Assembly (NCBI GenBank): GCA_021413965.1 | Contig: JAIOPI010000014.1 | Span: 62,001 to 126,000 of the forward strand | DNA from: Lentisphaerota bacterium | Lineage (GTDB): Bacteria; Verrucomicrobiota; Kiritimatiellia; UBA8416; JAIOPI01 | Length of the DNA stretch: 64,000 nt | Reading direction: 5' to 3' | Notes under the pieces: generated by a model | Databases searched by the model: none | Told to the model about the DNA's origin: nothing | The model's input: only the letters and a program-made list of their open reading frames with translations | Translations under genes and position numbers: made by a program | Part shown: one piece after another, positions 26,003-35,354 of the stretch | How positions within the stretch are numbered: the stretch's first letter is position 1 | Layout: each line of letters begins with the position of its first letter

Positions 26003-27598
26003 ATGAACGAACAACAGACCACGGTAGAGAAATGGACCCGCTTCAGAGGCACGCGCTGGCAGCGCCACGTGTGCCTGTTGGCTGCCGTGCTGGCCGCGAC
26101 GGGAGCGGGCGCGGCGCCGCCGCAAAGCGGCTTGGCCACGCTGGGGCGCGACGGCAAGCTCGTCTACGCGCCCTACACCGAGCGCGGCGACCGGCTGCCT
26201 GATTTCTCCTGGTGCGGCTACCGCGGCGGGGGGGTGGCCCTGCCTGCCGTGCCGGTGAAAGTGACCCTGACCCCCATCCCGGAGGGCGATGACCGCGAGC
26301 GAATCCAGCAGGCGCTCGATGCCGTGGCCGCCCTGCCGCTGGGAGCTGACGGCTTTCGCGGGGCGCTACTGCTGAAAAAGGGTGTCTACCGCGTGGGGGG
26401 GCAGCTCAACATCCGGACCAGCGGGGTTGTGCTGCGCGGCGAAGGCGACGGCACGAACGGCACAGTCATCATCGCCTCGGCGCGCACGAAATACACCGTG
26501 CTGTATATTGCCGGGGCCGGCGGCCCGGAAGAGGATACGCCCTCGCGGCGCGAGGTCACGGCGGACTACGTGCCCGTGGGGGCACGCGCCATCCCCGTGG
26601 CCGACGCCGGCACGTTCAAGGTCGGGGATCAGGTTCTGGTCTGCCGCGAGGGCAACCAGTCATGGATTGACACGCTCGGCATGAACAAGCTGAGTCGTGG
26701 CCCAGGTGACAAGGTTCACAATTGGGGGCCGTTCGCGCTGAAGTTCCAGCGCGTCGTCACGGCCGTCGGCAGCAAGGGCGTGACCGTGGATGCACCCATC
26801 GTCAATGCGATCGACCGGGCGTACGGAGGCGGCTACGTGGTGCGCTACCGCTATCCGGGGCGCATCGAGAACGTTGGCGTGGAAGGCATCCGCTGCGATT
26901 CCGTGTATGCCTCGCCCACCGATCATGCCCATGCCTGGCGGTTCATCATCATCGACAACGCGCAGAACGTCTGGGTGCGCAACTGCACGGCCCTCCACAT
27001 GGCGTATGCCTGCGTCGAGATTCGCGGCAATGTCAAGTGGGCGACGGTTCAGGATACGCAATGCCTCGACATGATCTCCCGCATCAAAGGCGGGTTGCGT
27101 TACGCGTTTGCGCTCAGCGGCCAGCTCTGCCTGGTCCAGCGATGCTTCGGCCGGGAAGGCCGCCACGATTTTGTGATGCACGCCTGGGTGCCGGGGCCGA
27201 ACGTGTTCCTGGACTGTCGCTCCGAAAACCCGCACGCGGACAGCGGTCCGCACCACCGCTATGCGACCGGGACCCTGTACGACAATGTCGAGACGGGCGG
27301 GCTGAACGTGGTTAATCGCGGGCGCAGCGGGACGGGGCACGGGTGGGCCGGTGCGCAGATGGTGTTCTGGAACTGCAAGGCCGGCGGCATGAATTGCGCC
27401 CGGCCGCCGACAGCCCAGAATTTCGCGATCGGCTGCACGGTGAAGGGCGGTGCCGCGGGCGACGGGTACTGGGAGTCGACCAACGCGCCGGTGGCGCCGC
27501 GGAGCCTGTACCTGCAGCAGCTGCGGGATCGTATGGGGCCAGCCGCCATTCAAAGGATCGGGCCGTCTCCGGCCGCGGCGTTCAATGCCACTCGCTAA
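26003..27598 (+). CDS. Secreted right-handed beta-helix protein (polysaccharide lyase-like)
   Basis: This 531-residue protein has an N-terminal Arg-rich stretch then a hydrophobic signal segment (about 21-38, ending GAGAAP). 'DFSWCGYRGGGVALP' followed by an RIQQALDAVAALP pectate_lyase_3-like segment, FRGALLLKKGVYRV and GVVLRGEG match the N-cap of exported beta-helix enzymes of the pectate lyase superfamily. The rest has regular short strands (NVWVRNCTALHMAYACVEI). No catalytic residues can be assigned. It is likely a lyase or hydrolase that feeds GH105; the exact PL/GH family is unclear. Confidence 0.65.
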   Translation: MNEQQTTVEKWTRFRGTRWQRHVCLLAAVLAATGAGAAPPQSGLATLGRDGKLVYAPYTERGDRLPDFSWCGYRGGGVALPAVPVKVTLTPIPEGDDRERIQQALDAVAALPLGADGFRGALLLKKGVYRVGGQLNIRTSGVVLRGEGDGTNGTVIIASARTKYTVLYIAGAGGPEEDTPSRREVTADYVPVGARAIPVADAGTFKVGDQVLVCREGNQSWIDTLGMNKLSRGPGDKVHNWGPFALKFQRVVTAVGSKGVTVDAPIVNAIDRAYGGGYVVRYRYPGRIENVGVEGIRCDSVYASPTDHAHAWRFIIIDNAQNVWVRNCTALHMAYACVEIRGNVKWATVQDTQCLDMISRIKGGLRYAFALSGQLCLVQRCFGREGRHDFVMHAWVPGPNVFLDCRSENPHADSGPHHRYATGTLYDNVETGGLNVVNRGRSGTGHGWAGAQMVFWNCKAGGMNCARPPTAQNFAIGCTVKGGAAGDGYWESTNAPVAPRSLYLQQLRDRMGPAAIQRIGPSPAAAFNATR

Positions 27599-27646
27599 TC
27601 GATTCGTGAGTCGCGAGGGTCTTCAATGGTAGAAAGGGAATTGCAG

Positions 27647-29371
27647 ATGACAATGTCGAGTCCAACGGGCGGCGGGCGCAGACGCACGGGACGTGCCCTG
27701 GGGGTGTTCGCGACGGTATGCGTGGGGCTGCTGGCCCTGCTGCGCGCGCACGCCGCCGAAACCGTGCCGCCGGAGGAGCCGCCCCTGTCGCCGGGCAGCG
27801 AGACGGTGGTCGTGTTGCCCGATACCGAAGTGTACGCCATGCGGAAGCCCCACATCTTCCGGGCGCAGCTCCAGTGGATCCGCGACCGCATCACGGCTCG
27901 CCGCATCGTGGCCGTCCTCCACGTGGGGGACATCACGAACCGGAACACGGATCCGGAGTGGCAGGTGGCGCGTTCCAGCTTCGATCTGATCGAGGGCCGG
28001 ATTCCGTACGTCCTCGCCTTCGGGAACCACGATTTCGACGGGCAGGCGGGGCGGACCTCGCTCGGCAACAAGTACTTCAAGGTTTCGGAACTGAGCAAGT
28101 GGCCGGGCTTCGGGGAGGTCTTCGAGCCTGGCAAGCTGGACAACCACTACCAGTGGGTCACGATCCAGGGGCGCAAGTGGCTGGTGCTCTCGCTCGAGAT
28201 GGGACCGCGCAACGCCGTGATCGACTGGGCCAACGCGGTGCTCACGCGCCATGCCGACAGCCCCGTCATCGTCGTGACGCACGCGTACCTGTTCCGCAAC
28301 AACGAGCGCTACGATCACCGGCGCGGCGCCCAGCGCGCCACGCCCCACGGGGCCTACGGCGAGGGCGCCGACGGCGAGGAGCTCTGGGAGCGGCTGATCC
28401 GCAAGCACCCGAACGTGATGATGGTGACCTGCGGACACGTGGCCTCGGGCTACGCGGGCTATCGCCGCGACGAGGGCGACTACGGCAACACCGTGCACCA
28501 GATGTTGTGCGACTACGAAAGCCTGAAGGGCGGCGGGCAGGGCTTCCTGCGGCTGCTCGAGTTCCTGCCCGACGGCAAGACGGTCCAGGTCCGCACGTAC
28601 TCGCCGGTGACCCACCAGGTCAATCCGGTCAACCCCGCGCTGGAGACCTACACCTTCGAACTGGGCGGCCCCACGCGGCGAGAGCCCCGGCCCGCCCTGC
28701 CCGCCGATGGCGAGCCGCTGACGCGCGGACCGATTCACCGGTTCTCGTTCAACGGCGCCGGGAGCGATGGCGCCGTGCTGGCGGATTCGGCCGGCAAGTC
28801 CAATGGCGTGATCCGCGCGCCCAAGGGCGATGCCCGGCTCAATGGCCAGGGCCAGCTTGTCCTGGACGCGAGCGACGGCGGCATTGGCGGCCTCGGACCG
28901 CTGGTCGCCGGGCGCCAGGCGGTCAGCGTAGAAGCCTGGTTCACACCCACCACGAACGTCTACAACTGGGCGCGGGTGGTCAATTTCGAGGGCACACAGG
29001 GCGACCGGTTCTGGTATGGTTTTCGCACCTTCAACACGCATCGCGCCGAGCTTGTCGCGGGCGGCCACAATGAAGACATTCAGACCAAGGGGGTGCCGGT
29101 CGAAGTCGGCAAGCCGGCTCACGTGGTCATGACCTACGACGAACACGGCGGGCCGAACGGGACGCCGCTGCTGTGCAGCTACTTCAATGGGTTTCCGCAG
29201 GGCGCCATGCAGACCGGCATCAAGCTCAGCGCCCTCGCGATTGCCGACGGCTGTGTGGGGCCGTTCACGGGGTTATTCGACGAGGTGCGCGTGTACGACT
29301 TTCCGCTGAGCGCGAAGCAGGTCCGCAGCAACTATGTGGTCGGGCCGGAGGTGGTGACCAGCATCCCATGA
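27647..29371 (+). CDS. Secreted metallophosphatase with C-terminal LamG/ConA-like domain
   Basis: I chose the ATG at 27647 because AGGGAA lies six bases upstream; the frame also opens seven codons earlier. The 574-residue protein has a signal peptide (TVCVGLLALLRAHAAE). Residues about 45-340 form a calcineurin-like phosphoesterase: VLPDTEVYAM, HVGDITN, GNHDFDG, VVTHAYLF, CGHVASG. This is a paralog of the domain at 20033-23008; both share 'FLPDGKTVQV-TYSP'. Residues about 365-565 are a LamG-type jelly roll (VSVEAWFTP, GLFDEVRVYDFPLSAKQV), probably sugar-binding. It may cleave phosphoesters on polysaccharide. Confidence 0.8.
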   Translation: MTMSSPTGGGRRRTGRALGVFATVCVGLLALLRAHAAETVPPEEPPLSPGSETVVVLPDTEVYAMRKPHIFRAQLQWIRDRITARRIVAVLHVGDITNRNTDPEWQVARSSFDLIEGRIPYVLAFGNHDFDGQAGRTSLGNKYFKVSELSKWPGFGEVFEPGKLDNHYQWVTIQGRKWLVLSLEMGPRNAVIDWANAVLTRHADSPVIVVTHAYLFRNNERYDHRRGAQRATPHGAYGEGADGEELWERLIRKHPNVMMVTCGHVASGYAGYRRDEGDYGNTVHQMLCDYESLKGGGQGFLRLLEFLPDGKTVQVRTYSPVTHQVNPVNPALETYTFELGGPTRREPRPALPADGEPLTRGPIHRFSFNGAGSDGAVLADSAGKSNGVIRAPKGDARLNGQGQLVLDASDGGIGGLGPLVAGRQAVSVEAWFTPTTNVYNWARVVNFEGTQGDRFWYGFRTFNTHRAELVAGGHNEDIQTKGVPVEVGKPAHVVMTYDEHGGPNGTPLLCSYFNGFPQGAMQTGIKLSALAIADGCVGPFTGLFDEVRVYDFPLSAKQVRSNYVVGPEVVTSIP

Positions 29372-30870
29372 CCTGGAACACCTGGCGCAGCCGCGCACGC
29401 CGCTCCGTTCCGTTGCGCGGAAGCGGGTCCCGAGTCTGTCGGCGCCTGATGCCGATGGCCTTCGCGTTGGGCCTCGCCGCCGGGGCCGGCGCCGCGGAGT
29501 CCTCCGAGCTCCGGGCCCATGGACAGGTGCGGGGGCGGCTGGCGGCGGACACGAACGCGTGGCGGGCGCGGGATACGCGAACCCTGGCGGACCTGCCGGG
29601 CGCCGACACGCTCGTCCCTGCGTCCTGTGATCGCTATGGGGGATGGCGGCACGAGCGGGCGAAGGCCACGGGGTTCTTCCGGACGGGCCGCGACGCGCGT
29701 GGGCGCTGGTGGTTGATCGATCCCGACGGGCACCCGTTTCTCAGCACCGGGGTCAACGCCGTCAGGCCCAATCCGACCACCAAGGGGCGCCTGTCCATGG
29801 AGGCGCATTTCGGCTCCGAAGCGAACTGGGCCACCAACACCGCCGCATTACTCCGGGACGCTGGCTTCAACACCCTCGGCTGCTGGTCCCGGCCTCAGCC
29901 GTTCATGGCCACGTCCAACGCCCTTCCCTACACGACGCAGTTGCACTGGATGGCAACCTACGGCGGCAAGCGCAAGGGCATCCGGCAGGATTCCGGCCAC
30001 GTCGGATTTACGGAGGACTGCATCTTCGTTTTCGATCCCGAGTTCGAGGTTTACTGTCGCGAGGCCGCGAAGGACCTGGCTGCCACGCGCCAGGATCCGT
30101 GGCTGGTGGGGCATTTCTCGGATAACGAATTGCCGTTTCCGGACGATGCGCTTGAGCGCTTCCTCCGCTTGCCGGAAGGGGAGGCGGGCCGGGCCGCTGC
30201 GGAGCAATGGCTGAGCCGCCGCCGCGGCGCCGGCGCGTCAAACCCCGGGGCGGTCTCGCGCGCGGAAAGCGAGGCGTTTCTCGGGCATGTGGCCGGCACG
30301 TACTTCCGCATCGTGTCCGGCGCCATCCGCAACGCGGACCCGAACCACCTCTATCTCGGCTGTCGTTTCTACGGTCCGGATCTGCGGTCGAAGGTCCTGT
30401 TTCGCGCCTGCGCCCCGTACGTGGACGTGGTCTCTATCAACTGGTACCGCCGCTGGACGCCTGATGCGGAACGGATGGATGACTGGCTCCGCTGGACCGG
30501 CAAGCCGTTTCTGATCAGCGAGTGGTGTGCCATGGCGGAGGATAGCGGTATGGCCAATGAAACCGGCGCGGGTTGGATCGTACCCACGCAGGCGGATCGC
30601 GGCCGCTTCTACCAGCACGTCGCGCTCGGTTTGCTTGCGCACCGCGGTTGCGTGGGCTGGCACTGGTACCGCTACCTCGACAACGACCCCACAGACACGG
30701 TGCTCGATCCGGTCAATGTCAGCGGGAACAAGGGTATCGTGAACAGCGCCTTCGAGCCCTTCACGCCGCTGGTCGAGGCGATGCAGGCCGTCAACGTCCG
30801 GGTGTATCCCCTGCGGGAGCGGCTCACGGCGGACTCACAGAAACAGTCAAAACAGTCAGGAGACCAATGA
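29368..30870 (+). CDS. Secreted clan GH-A glycoside hydrolase (agarase-like)
   Basis: The ATG at 29368 makes an ATGA overlap with the previous gene. The 500-residue product has a Twin-Arg-like basic start and a signal segment ending GAGAAES (about residue 47). GRWWLIDPDGHPFLSTGVN is the entry strand seen in agarase/GH50-like enzymes. The acid/base is likely E254 (HFSDNELPF) and the nucleophile E385 (FLISEWCAMAED), in the right order for clan GH-A retaining enzymes. It is an exported beta-glycosidase of unknown linkage. The stop is coupled to the next start. Confidence 0.7.
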   Translation: MTWNTWRSRARRSVPLRGSGSRVCRRLMPMAFALGLAAGAGAAESSELRAHGQVRGRLAADTNAWRARDTRTLADLPGADTLVPASCDRYGGWRHERAKATGFFRTGRDARGRWWLIDPDGHPFLSTGVNAVRPNPTTKGRLSMEAHFGSEANWATNTAALLRDAGFNTLGCWSRPQPFMATSNALPYTTQLHWMATYGGKRKGIRQDSGHVGFTEDCIFVFDPEFEVYCREAAKDLAATRQDPWLVGHFSDNELPFPDDALERFLRLPEGEAGRAAAEQWLSRRRGAGASNPGAVSRAESEAFLGHVAGTYFRIVSGAIRNADPNHLYLGCRFYGPDLRSKVLFRACAPYVDVVSINWYRRWTPDAERMDDWLRWTGKPFLISEWCAMAEDSGMANETGAGWIVPTQADRGRFYQHVALGLLAHRGCVGWHWYRYLDNDPTDTVLDPVNVSGNKGIVNSAFEPFTPLVEAMQAVNVRVYPLRERLTADSQKQSKQSGDQ

Positions 30871-32072
30871 GGACACCGTTCATTCTGCTGTGTGGCGCGT
30901 TGCTTCTGGCCAGCGCCGGGGCCGCATCCGCCGAAGAGGCGGCGCCCAGCCGTGCGATTCTCTTCATCGTCGATGGACTGCATGAGGACGCGCCGGATCG
31001 ACTTGGCCTCACCAACTTTCTGGCGCTGTGCGCCCAGGGGACACGCGTCACGAAGACGGTCCTGCTCGCGCCCGCTCATCCGCGAACCGGTGCCTGGGCC
31101 GCCGTCCATACGTGCTCCCTGCCGAATCCCATCCTGCTGGCCGGCACGTTGTTTCTGGCTCCGGGTCACCCCATGATTCAGGACGCGTTCCCGGCCGGGC
31201 GCCCAACCCTGCACATGACCAACGGCCGTTTGTACGAATCCCTGAAACGCGGGTTTTCGCACGCGGAAGTCGTCCCGGGCGACGATGCCGCGGCGGTGCG
31301 CGCGGCGGTTGCGCGCACGGGCGCTGCGGACTGGAGTCTCCTGTGCGTCCATCTGCAGGACACGGGCAAGGCCGGTTACCGATGCGGCCGGACGCGCAAA
31401 GAGATGCCTGGCCGCCGCGACATCTGGGCCGAAGGGTCGCCGTACGTGGCGGCCGCACGGGAGGCGGATCGCCTGTTGGGCGAGTTGATGCAGGCGCTGC
31501 GCGACCGCGGGCAACTGGACTCCACGCTGATCGTGGTCACGGCCGATCACGGCCAGGCGTCTACCGGCGGACATCCCACGCTGAGTCCCGAGGGCTGGGT
31601 CGTGCCGTTGGTCTTCGCTGGCCCGGGGATCGCGCGCGGACGCGCGCTGGCGCAGGCCGAGCAGATCGACATCGTGCCGACGATCTGCGCGCTCATGAAC
31701 GTGCCGCCGCCAAACTCCGGTCCTGCCGCCGGCCGCGTCATCGCGGGCGTGCGGGCCGGCAGCGAAATTCCGCCGGCGGGCGCTGACCCGATGACGATGC
31801 GGATCGACACGAGCATCCGCGAATTCCGGCTCCTGGCGGCGCAGGCGCTGGCCTTGACGCCGTCGCAACCGCAGACCGCGCTTTGGATCGAGGAGGCCGA
31901 AGCGGCTTTTTACGGCCCGGATCGCATTCTCGACTGGCCGAAGCTGGGCTCGCCCGAGGCTATCCTGCAGGCTAATCAAGCGGCCATCGACGATCTGAAG
32001 ACCATTCTGAGTGGCGAGACCCCGCGCCTGCCGGAAAACGCCAAACCAGGTGCCCCAAGCGGAGGCTCCTGA
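30867..32072 (+). CDS. Secreted alkaline-phosphatase-superfamily hydrolase (phosphodiesterase/phosphonate-type)
   Basis: The ATG at 30867 has AGGAGA upstream and overlaps the previous stop. The 401-residue product has a signal peptide (ILLCGALLLASAGAASAEE). AP-superfamily metal motifs are FIVDGL (first Asp), VVTADHGQAS (Asp-His) and GGHPTLSPEGWVVPLVFAGPG. The superfamily covers type I phosphodiesterases, phosphonoacetate hydrolase, phosphoglycerate mutase and sulfatases. No sulfatase C-x-P-x-R is present, so sulfate cleavage is unlikely. It is the third exported phosphoester-type enzyme in this operon. Confidence 0.75.
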   Translation: MRTPFILLCGALLLASAGAASAEEAAPSRAILFIVDGLHEDAPDRLGLTNFLALCAQGTRVTKTVLLAPAHPRTGAWAAVHTCSLPNPILLAGTLFLAPGHPMIQDAFPAGRPTLHMTNGRLYESLKRGFSHAEVVPGDDAAAVRAAVARTGAADWSLLCVHLQDTGKAGYRCGRTRKEMPGRRDIWAEGSPYVAAAREADRLLGELMQALRDRGQLDSTLIVVTADHGQASTGGHPTLSPEGWVVPLVFAGPGIARGRALAQAEQIDIVPTICALMNVPPPNSGPAAGRVIAGVRAGSEIPPAGADPMTMRIDTSIREFRLLAAQALALTPSQPQTALWIEEAEAAFYGPDRILDWPKLGSPEAILQANQAAIDDLKTILSGETPRLPENAKPGAPSGGS

Positions 32073-33154
32073 TGTCCTCGCCCATGACCAGCCGGGAACG
32101 CGTGCGGTCATGTTTGGCCAGAAAAGGGTACGACCGCCTGCCGGTGCAGTACAGCGCCGTGCCGCCCGTGCATGAGCAGGTGCGCGAACGCCTGGGCATC
32201 AAAGACCCCAACGATGTGGTGGCGGCGCTGGGTGTCGACCTCCGCCTGATCGAGCCAAGACACCAAGGACCAGCCTTCAGGAGATTCCCAGACGGTTCGT
32301 GGGAGGGCTTGTGGGGCGAGCGGTGGAGCGCGACGCACAACAAGGACGGTGTCTTTCAGGATGTCATCTATCAGCCGTACGCCGGGGTGACGGATGTCGC
32401 GCAACTGAAGGATCTGCGGGAGCCGTCCGTCGACTGGTGCGATGTCTCGCGCGTGCTCGAGGACTGCCGCCGGAACGACGCGTACGCACTCATTGCCGGC
32501 CACCCCGGGCAAATGGACTTCCTCAATGGGATCGGGCGTCTGCGCGGCCAGGAGCAGGTGCTCTTGGATGTGGCCACCGACGAACCGGTCTTCCTGGAAT
32601 TGGTCGAACGGATGTTCCGCTACTTCTATGCGAAGACCGAGCGGGTTCTGGAGGCGGCGCGCGGCCGCATCGATATCGTCTGGTGCGGCGATGATTTGGG
32701 CACGCAATGCGGGCCGATCATCGCGCCGGCAACATTCGATCGCCTGTTTGGCGACAAGTACCGCGCCTACTTCGCCCTCGCCCATCGCCACGGCGCGAAA
32801 ACCGCCATGCATGTCTGCGGCGCGATTCGGCCGTTCATTCCGCGCCTGGTCGAACTGGGGCTGGACATCCTGGACGTGGTCCAGGTTTCGGCTGCCGGGA
32901 TGGACCTGAAGCAACTCCGCGACGATTTCGGCAAGGACCTTGCGTTCTGCGGTACCATGTGCGTGCAGACCGTGCTGCCAAATGGGAGCCCGGCCGATGT
33001 CGAGGCCGAGGTGCGGCTGAGGCAGGAACTATTCCCCGACGGTGGTCTCATCCTGGGGCCGACCAACACCATCGAGATCGGCACGCCGGTCGAGAATATC
33101 CTGGCGATGTACCGCGCGGCGGGGAGCCTGCACATGAGAGGCGCCATGCCTTGA
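32072..33154 (+). CDS. URO-D-family protein 6
   Basis: This 360-residue URO-D-family protein begins on the last base of the previous stop (TGATG at 32070-32074). It has 'MTSRERVRSCLARKGYDRLPV', acidic loop WCGDDLGTQCGPIIAP, metal strand MHVCG (H-x-C-G kept) and end ILGPTNTIEIGTPVENI, without a terminal cysteine. It resembles the corrinoid methyltransferase-like members most closely. It belongs to the uronate operon, so it is the second URO-D gene with direct sugar context besides 11218-12285. Confidence 0.8.
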   Translation: MSSPMTSRERVRSCLARKGYDRLPVQYSAVPPVHEQVRERLGIKDPNDVVAALGVDLRLIEPRHQGPAFRRFPDGSWEGLWGERWSATHNKDGVFQDVIYQPYAGVTDVAQLKDLREPSVDWCDVSRVLEDCRRNDAYALIAGHPGQMDFLNGIGRLRGQEQVLLDVATDEPVFLELVERMFRYFYAKTERVLEAARGRIDIVWCGDDLGTQCGPIIAPATFDRLFGDKYRAYFALAHRHGAKTAMHVCGAIRPFIPRLVELGLDILDVVQVSAAGMDLKQLRDDFGKDLAFCGTMCVQTVLPNGSPADVEAEVRLRQELFPDGGLILGPTNTIEIGTPVENILAMYRAAGSLHMRGAMP

Positions 33155-33232
33155 TGGATGTTTCGTGTAACGCAAATGTAGGGATTATAGGTCTCTGTGT
33201 GAGCATTCGTTAGGGGAAGAAGGATTCTGGCG

Positions 33233-35176
33233 GTGAAAGACGCACAAGATCACGGCCCGTGCCCGTTGACGAGTATTCACGGCCAGGGCACGTGGCGCAT
33301 GGAGCGCACGCCGACCGGCTGGCGGGTTGCCGCCCGCGCGGGGTGGTCGGCCACGGTGGCCGGCAGCCGGAAAAGCCTCATCGGCCGGGTGGCCTCCGGC
33401 TGGGACCGGGACGTGGTGCAGCTCGCGTCCGGCGATGCCACCAGCCGGCTGTGCAACGCCGTCTTCAACGCCGAGCGGGATGAAGCGCTGGTCTTCAAAG
33501 GCGATGCCCTCAAGCTCAGCAAGGATGGCGACATCTCCGTCTCCTGCGACGGCCCGCTGCAGATCACCGTGCTGCGGGACTACGTGAAGGTGCACCGCAA
33601 CCTGCCCTGGTTCCAGCCGCTCGACCGCAGTCGCTTCCCCAGGCCACCGTCCGGCTGGAGTTCATGGTTCGCCTACATCTTCGACATCAACGAGGAGGAG
33701 ATCCGGCGCAACGCGGACTGTCTGGCCGAGAACCTGAAGCCGTACGGCTGCGAGTGGATGCAGATTGATGACGGCTGGCAGGGGCGGGGCGAGGGGTTTG
33801 GGACCAACCGGGACTGGTTCAAGACGTGCCGCGCCAAGTTTCCCCGCGGCATGAAGGCCTGCGCCGATTACATCCGCAGCAAAGGCTTCCGGCCGGGCAT
33901 CTGGTGCGTGCCGTTCTCGCAAAGCAACACGGCCATGTGGCAACGGACGCCCCGCCTGTTCGTGCACCGGGCGGACGGGGGAACGCCGGGCGATACGACG
34001 ACGGCCCTTGTGGCGGACAATGTGAAAGTGTCCGATGGCGATCGCTTCGTCGAGTGGTTCGGTCATTACGTGATTGACCCGACCGGCCGGGAGGGGCAGG
34101 CGTATCTGCGGAAACTCTTCCGCATGCTCTGCGACGAGTGGGGCTATGAGTTCGTCAAGATCGACGGGCAGGGCTGGATGCCCGGCCTCTACGCCCGGTA
34201 CCGCCCGCAACTGTGCGACCCGACGCAGGACGGCGATCGCGCCTATCGGATGGCCATGGCGGCCTGCAAGGACGTCATGGGGCCCGACCGGTTCCTGCTC
34301 AACTGCGGGCACGGCTGGTCGTCCGTCGGCCAGTGCGAAGGCATCCGCACTGGTCCCGACGCGGTCCGGAACTGGACGGGCTTCACCACGGCCGTCGACT
34401 GCACCTATCGCTGGCTGTGGATGAACACCATCGCCTTCTACACGGACCCGGATATGGTTTGCGTAAGCGACGTCCTGCCGTACGAGCAGGCGCGGGCCTG
34501 GTCCGTGCTGCTGGCGATTACCGGTCAGATGCTCCAGACCAGCGAGAAGATGGCCTCGCTCGGCGCGGATCGCTTGGACCTGCTGCGGCGGATTTTCCCG
34601 GCCGCCGACATCCGGCCCATGGAGTTCTACCCGCTGGACGACAAGGTGCGCCCGCCGATTTTCGACCTGAAGGTCGCGCAGCCGGGCGTCGGCACGTGGG
34701 ATGTCGTCGCCTGCTTCAACTGGGGCGAGAAGGAGGTTCGGACATTCGAACTCACGCCGGCCAAGTTGGGCCTCGAGCCCGGGGCGTACCTCTGGCTGGA
34801 CGTGTTTCATGGCGCCCTGCTGGAGCCGAAAGACGGGCGCATCGACGTGGAAGTCCCGCCGACCGCGAGCCGCGTGATCAGCGTATGGCCGGTCGCCAAT
34901 CATCCACAGTTCGTGGGATCGGACCGCCATCTCACGCAAGGCCTGGTGGATGTCGAGTCGGTGACGTGGGACGCGCGGCGGCGCGTGCTGCACGGCGTCT
35001 CCCGGGTGGTGGCCAACGACACCGGCCGTGTCCGTCTGCACGTGCCCGACGGTTACACCGTGGCGACGCCGGGCGTCGAACAACACGGCCGCCTGGCGGT
35101 GCTGACGCTGCGGCGCGAGCGGAGCGAGGACGTCACGTGGGAAGTCGCCTTCAAGCGCCAGAAGCGCAACGCATGA
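33233..35176 (+). CDS. Alpha-galactosidase-like glycosidase (GH36/melibiase family)
   Basis: This 647-residue GH36-like enzyme starts with GTG at 33233 after AAGGA. The TIM-barrel opens with PPSGWSSWFAY and MQIDDGWQ. The nucleophile is D311 in FVKIDGQG and the acid/base is D376 in GPDAVRNW, the right motif order for clan GH-D. A beta-sandwich follows (about 490-640). No signal peptide is seen, so it acts in the cytoplasm on imported oligomers. Substrate could be alpha-galactoside or alpha-N-acetylgalactosaminide. A 79-base gap precedes it. Confidence 0.85.
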   Translation: MKDAQDHGPCPLTSIHGQGTWRMERTPTGWRVAARAGWSATVAGSRKSLIGRVASGWDRDVVQLASGDATSRLCNAVFNAERDEALVFKGDALKLSKDGDISVSCDGPLQITVLRDYVKVHRNLPWFQPLDRSRFPRPPSGWSSWFAYIFDINEEEIRRNADCLAENLKPYGCEWMQIDDGWQGRGEGFGTNRDWFKTCRAKFPRGMKACADYIRSKGFRPGIWCVPFSQSNTAMWQRTPRLFVHRADGGTPGDTTTALVADNVKVSDGDRFVEWFGHYVIDPTGREGQAYLRKLFRMLCDEWGYEFVKIDGQGWMPGLYARYRPQLCDPTQDGDRAYRMAMAACKDVMGPDRFLLNCGHGWSSVGQCEGIRTGPDAVRNWTGFTTAVDCTYRWLWMNTIAFYTDPDMVCVSDVLPYEQARAWSVLLAITGQMLQTSEKMASLGADRLDLLRRIFPAADIRPMEFYPLDDKVRPPIFDLKVAQPGVGTWDVVACFNWGEKEVRTFELTPAKLGLEPGAYLWLDVFHGALLEPKDGRIDVEVPPTASRVISVWPVANHPQFVGSDRHLTQGLVDVESVTWDARRRVLHGVSRVVANDTGRVRLHVPDGYTVATPGVEQHGRLAVLTLRRERSEDVTWEVAFKRQKRNA

Positions 35177-35177
35177 G

Positions 35178-35354
35178 GCGTGGATCGCGCTCGCGGCGCG
35201 AAGACGCGTCGCGCACGTCTACGTCACCGATGACACCGGGCGGAATCCATGGGACCGCTTGCCGCCTTACTGGGAGCGGGAGGTTGCGGCCGTGGAGAAC
35301 GTAAATGCCGCCGCGGGGGCCGCCGTGAACGAGGACACAACGCATCATGACTGA
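35178..35354 (+). pseudogene. C-terminal remnant of a spherulin-4-like protein
   Basis: One frame between the alpha-galactosidase stop and the next gene reads HVYVTDDTGRNPWDRLPPYW followed by EREVAAVENVNAA and a TGA at 35352-35354. This looks like the last conserved strand and helix of the spherulation-specific family 4 (PF12138). There is no start codon and no N-terminal part: the frame runs into the alpha-galactosidase gene upstream. It overlaps the start of the next gene by eight bases. I read it as the tail left after loss of a gene at this place. Confidence 0.5.

Noticed and set aside
30867..32072. Sulfatase
   Set aside because: The C/S-x-P-x-R maturation motif of sulfatases is absent, and the metal motifs fit phosphodiesterase-type members of the superfamily.
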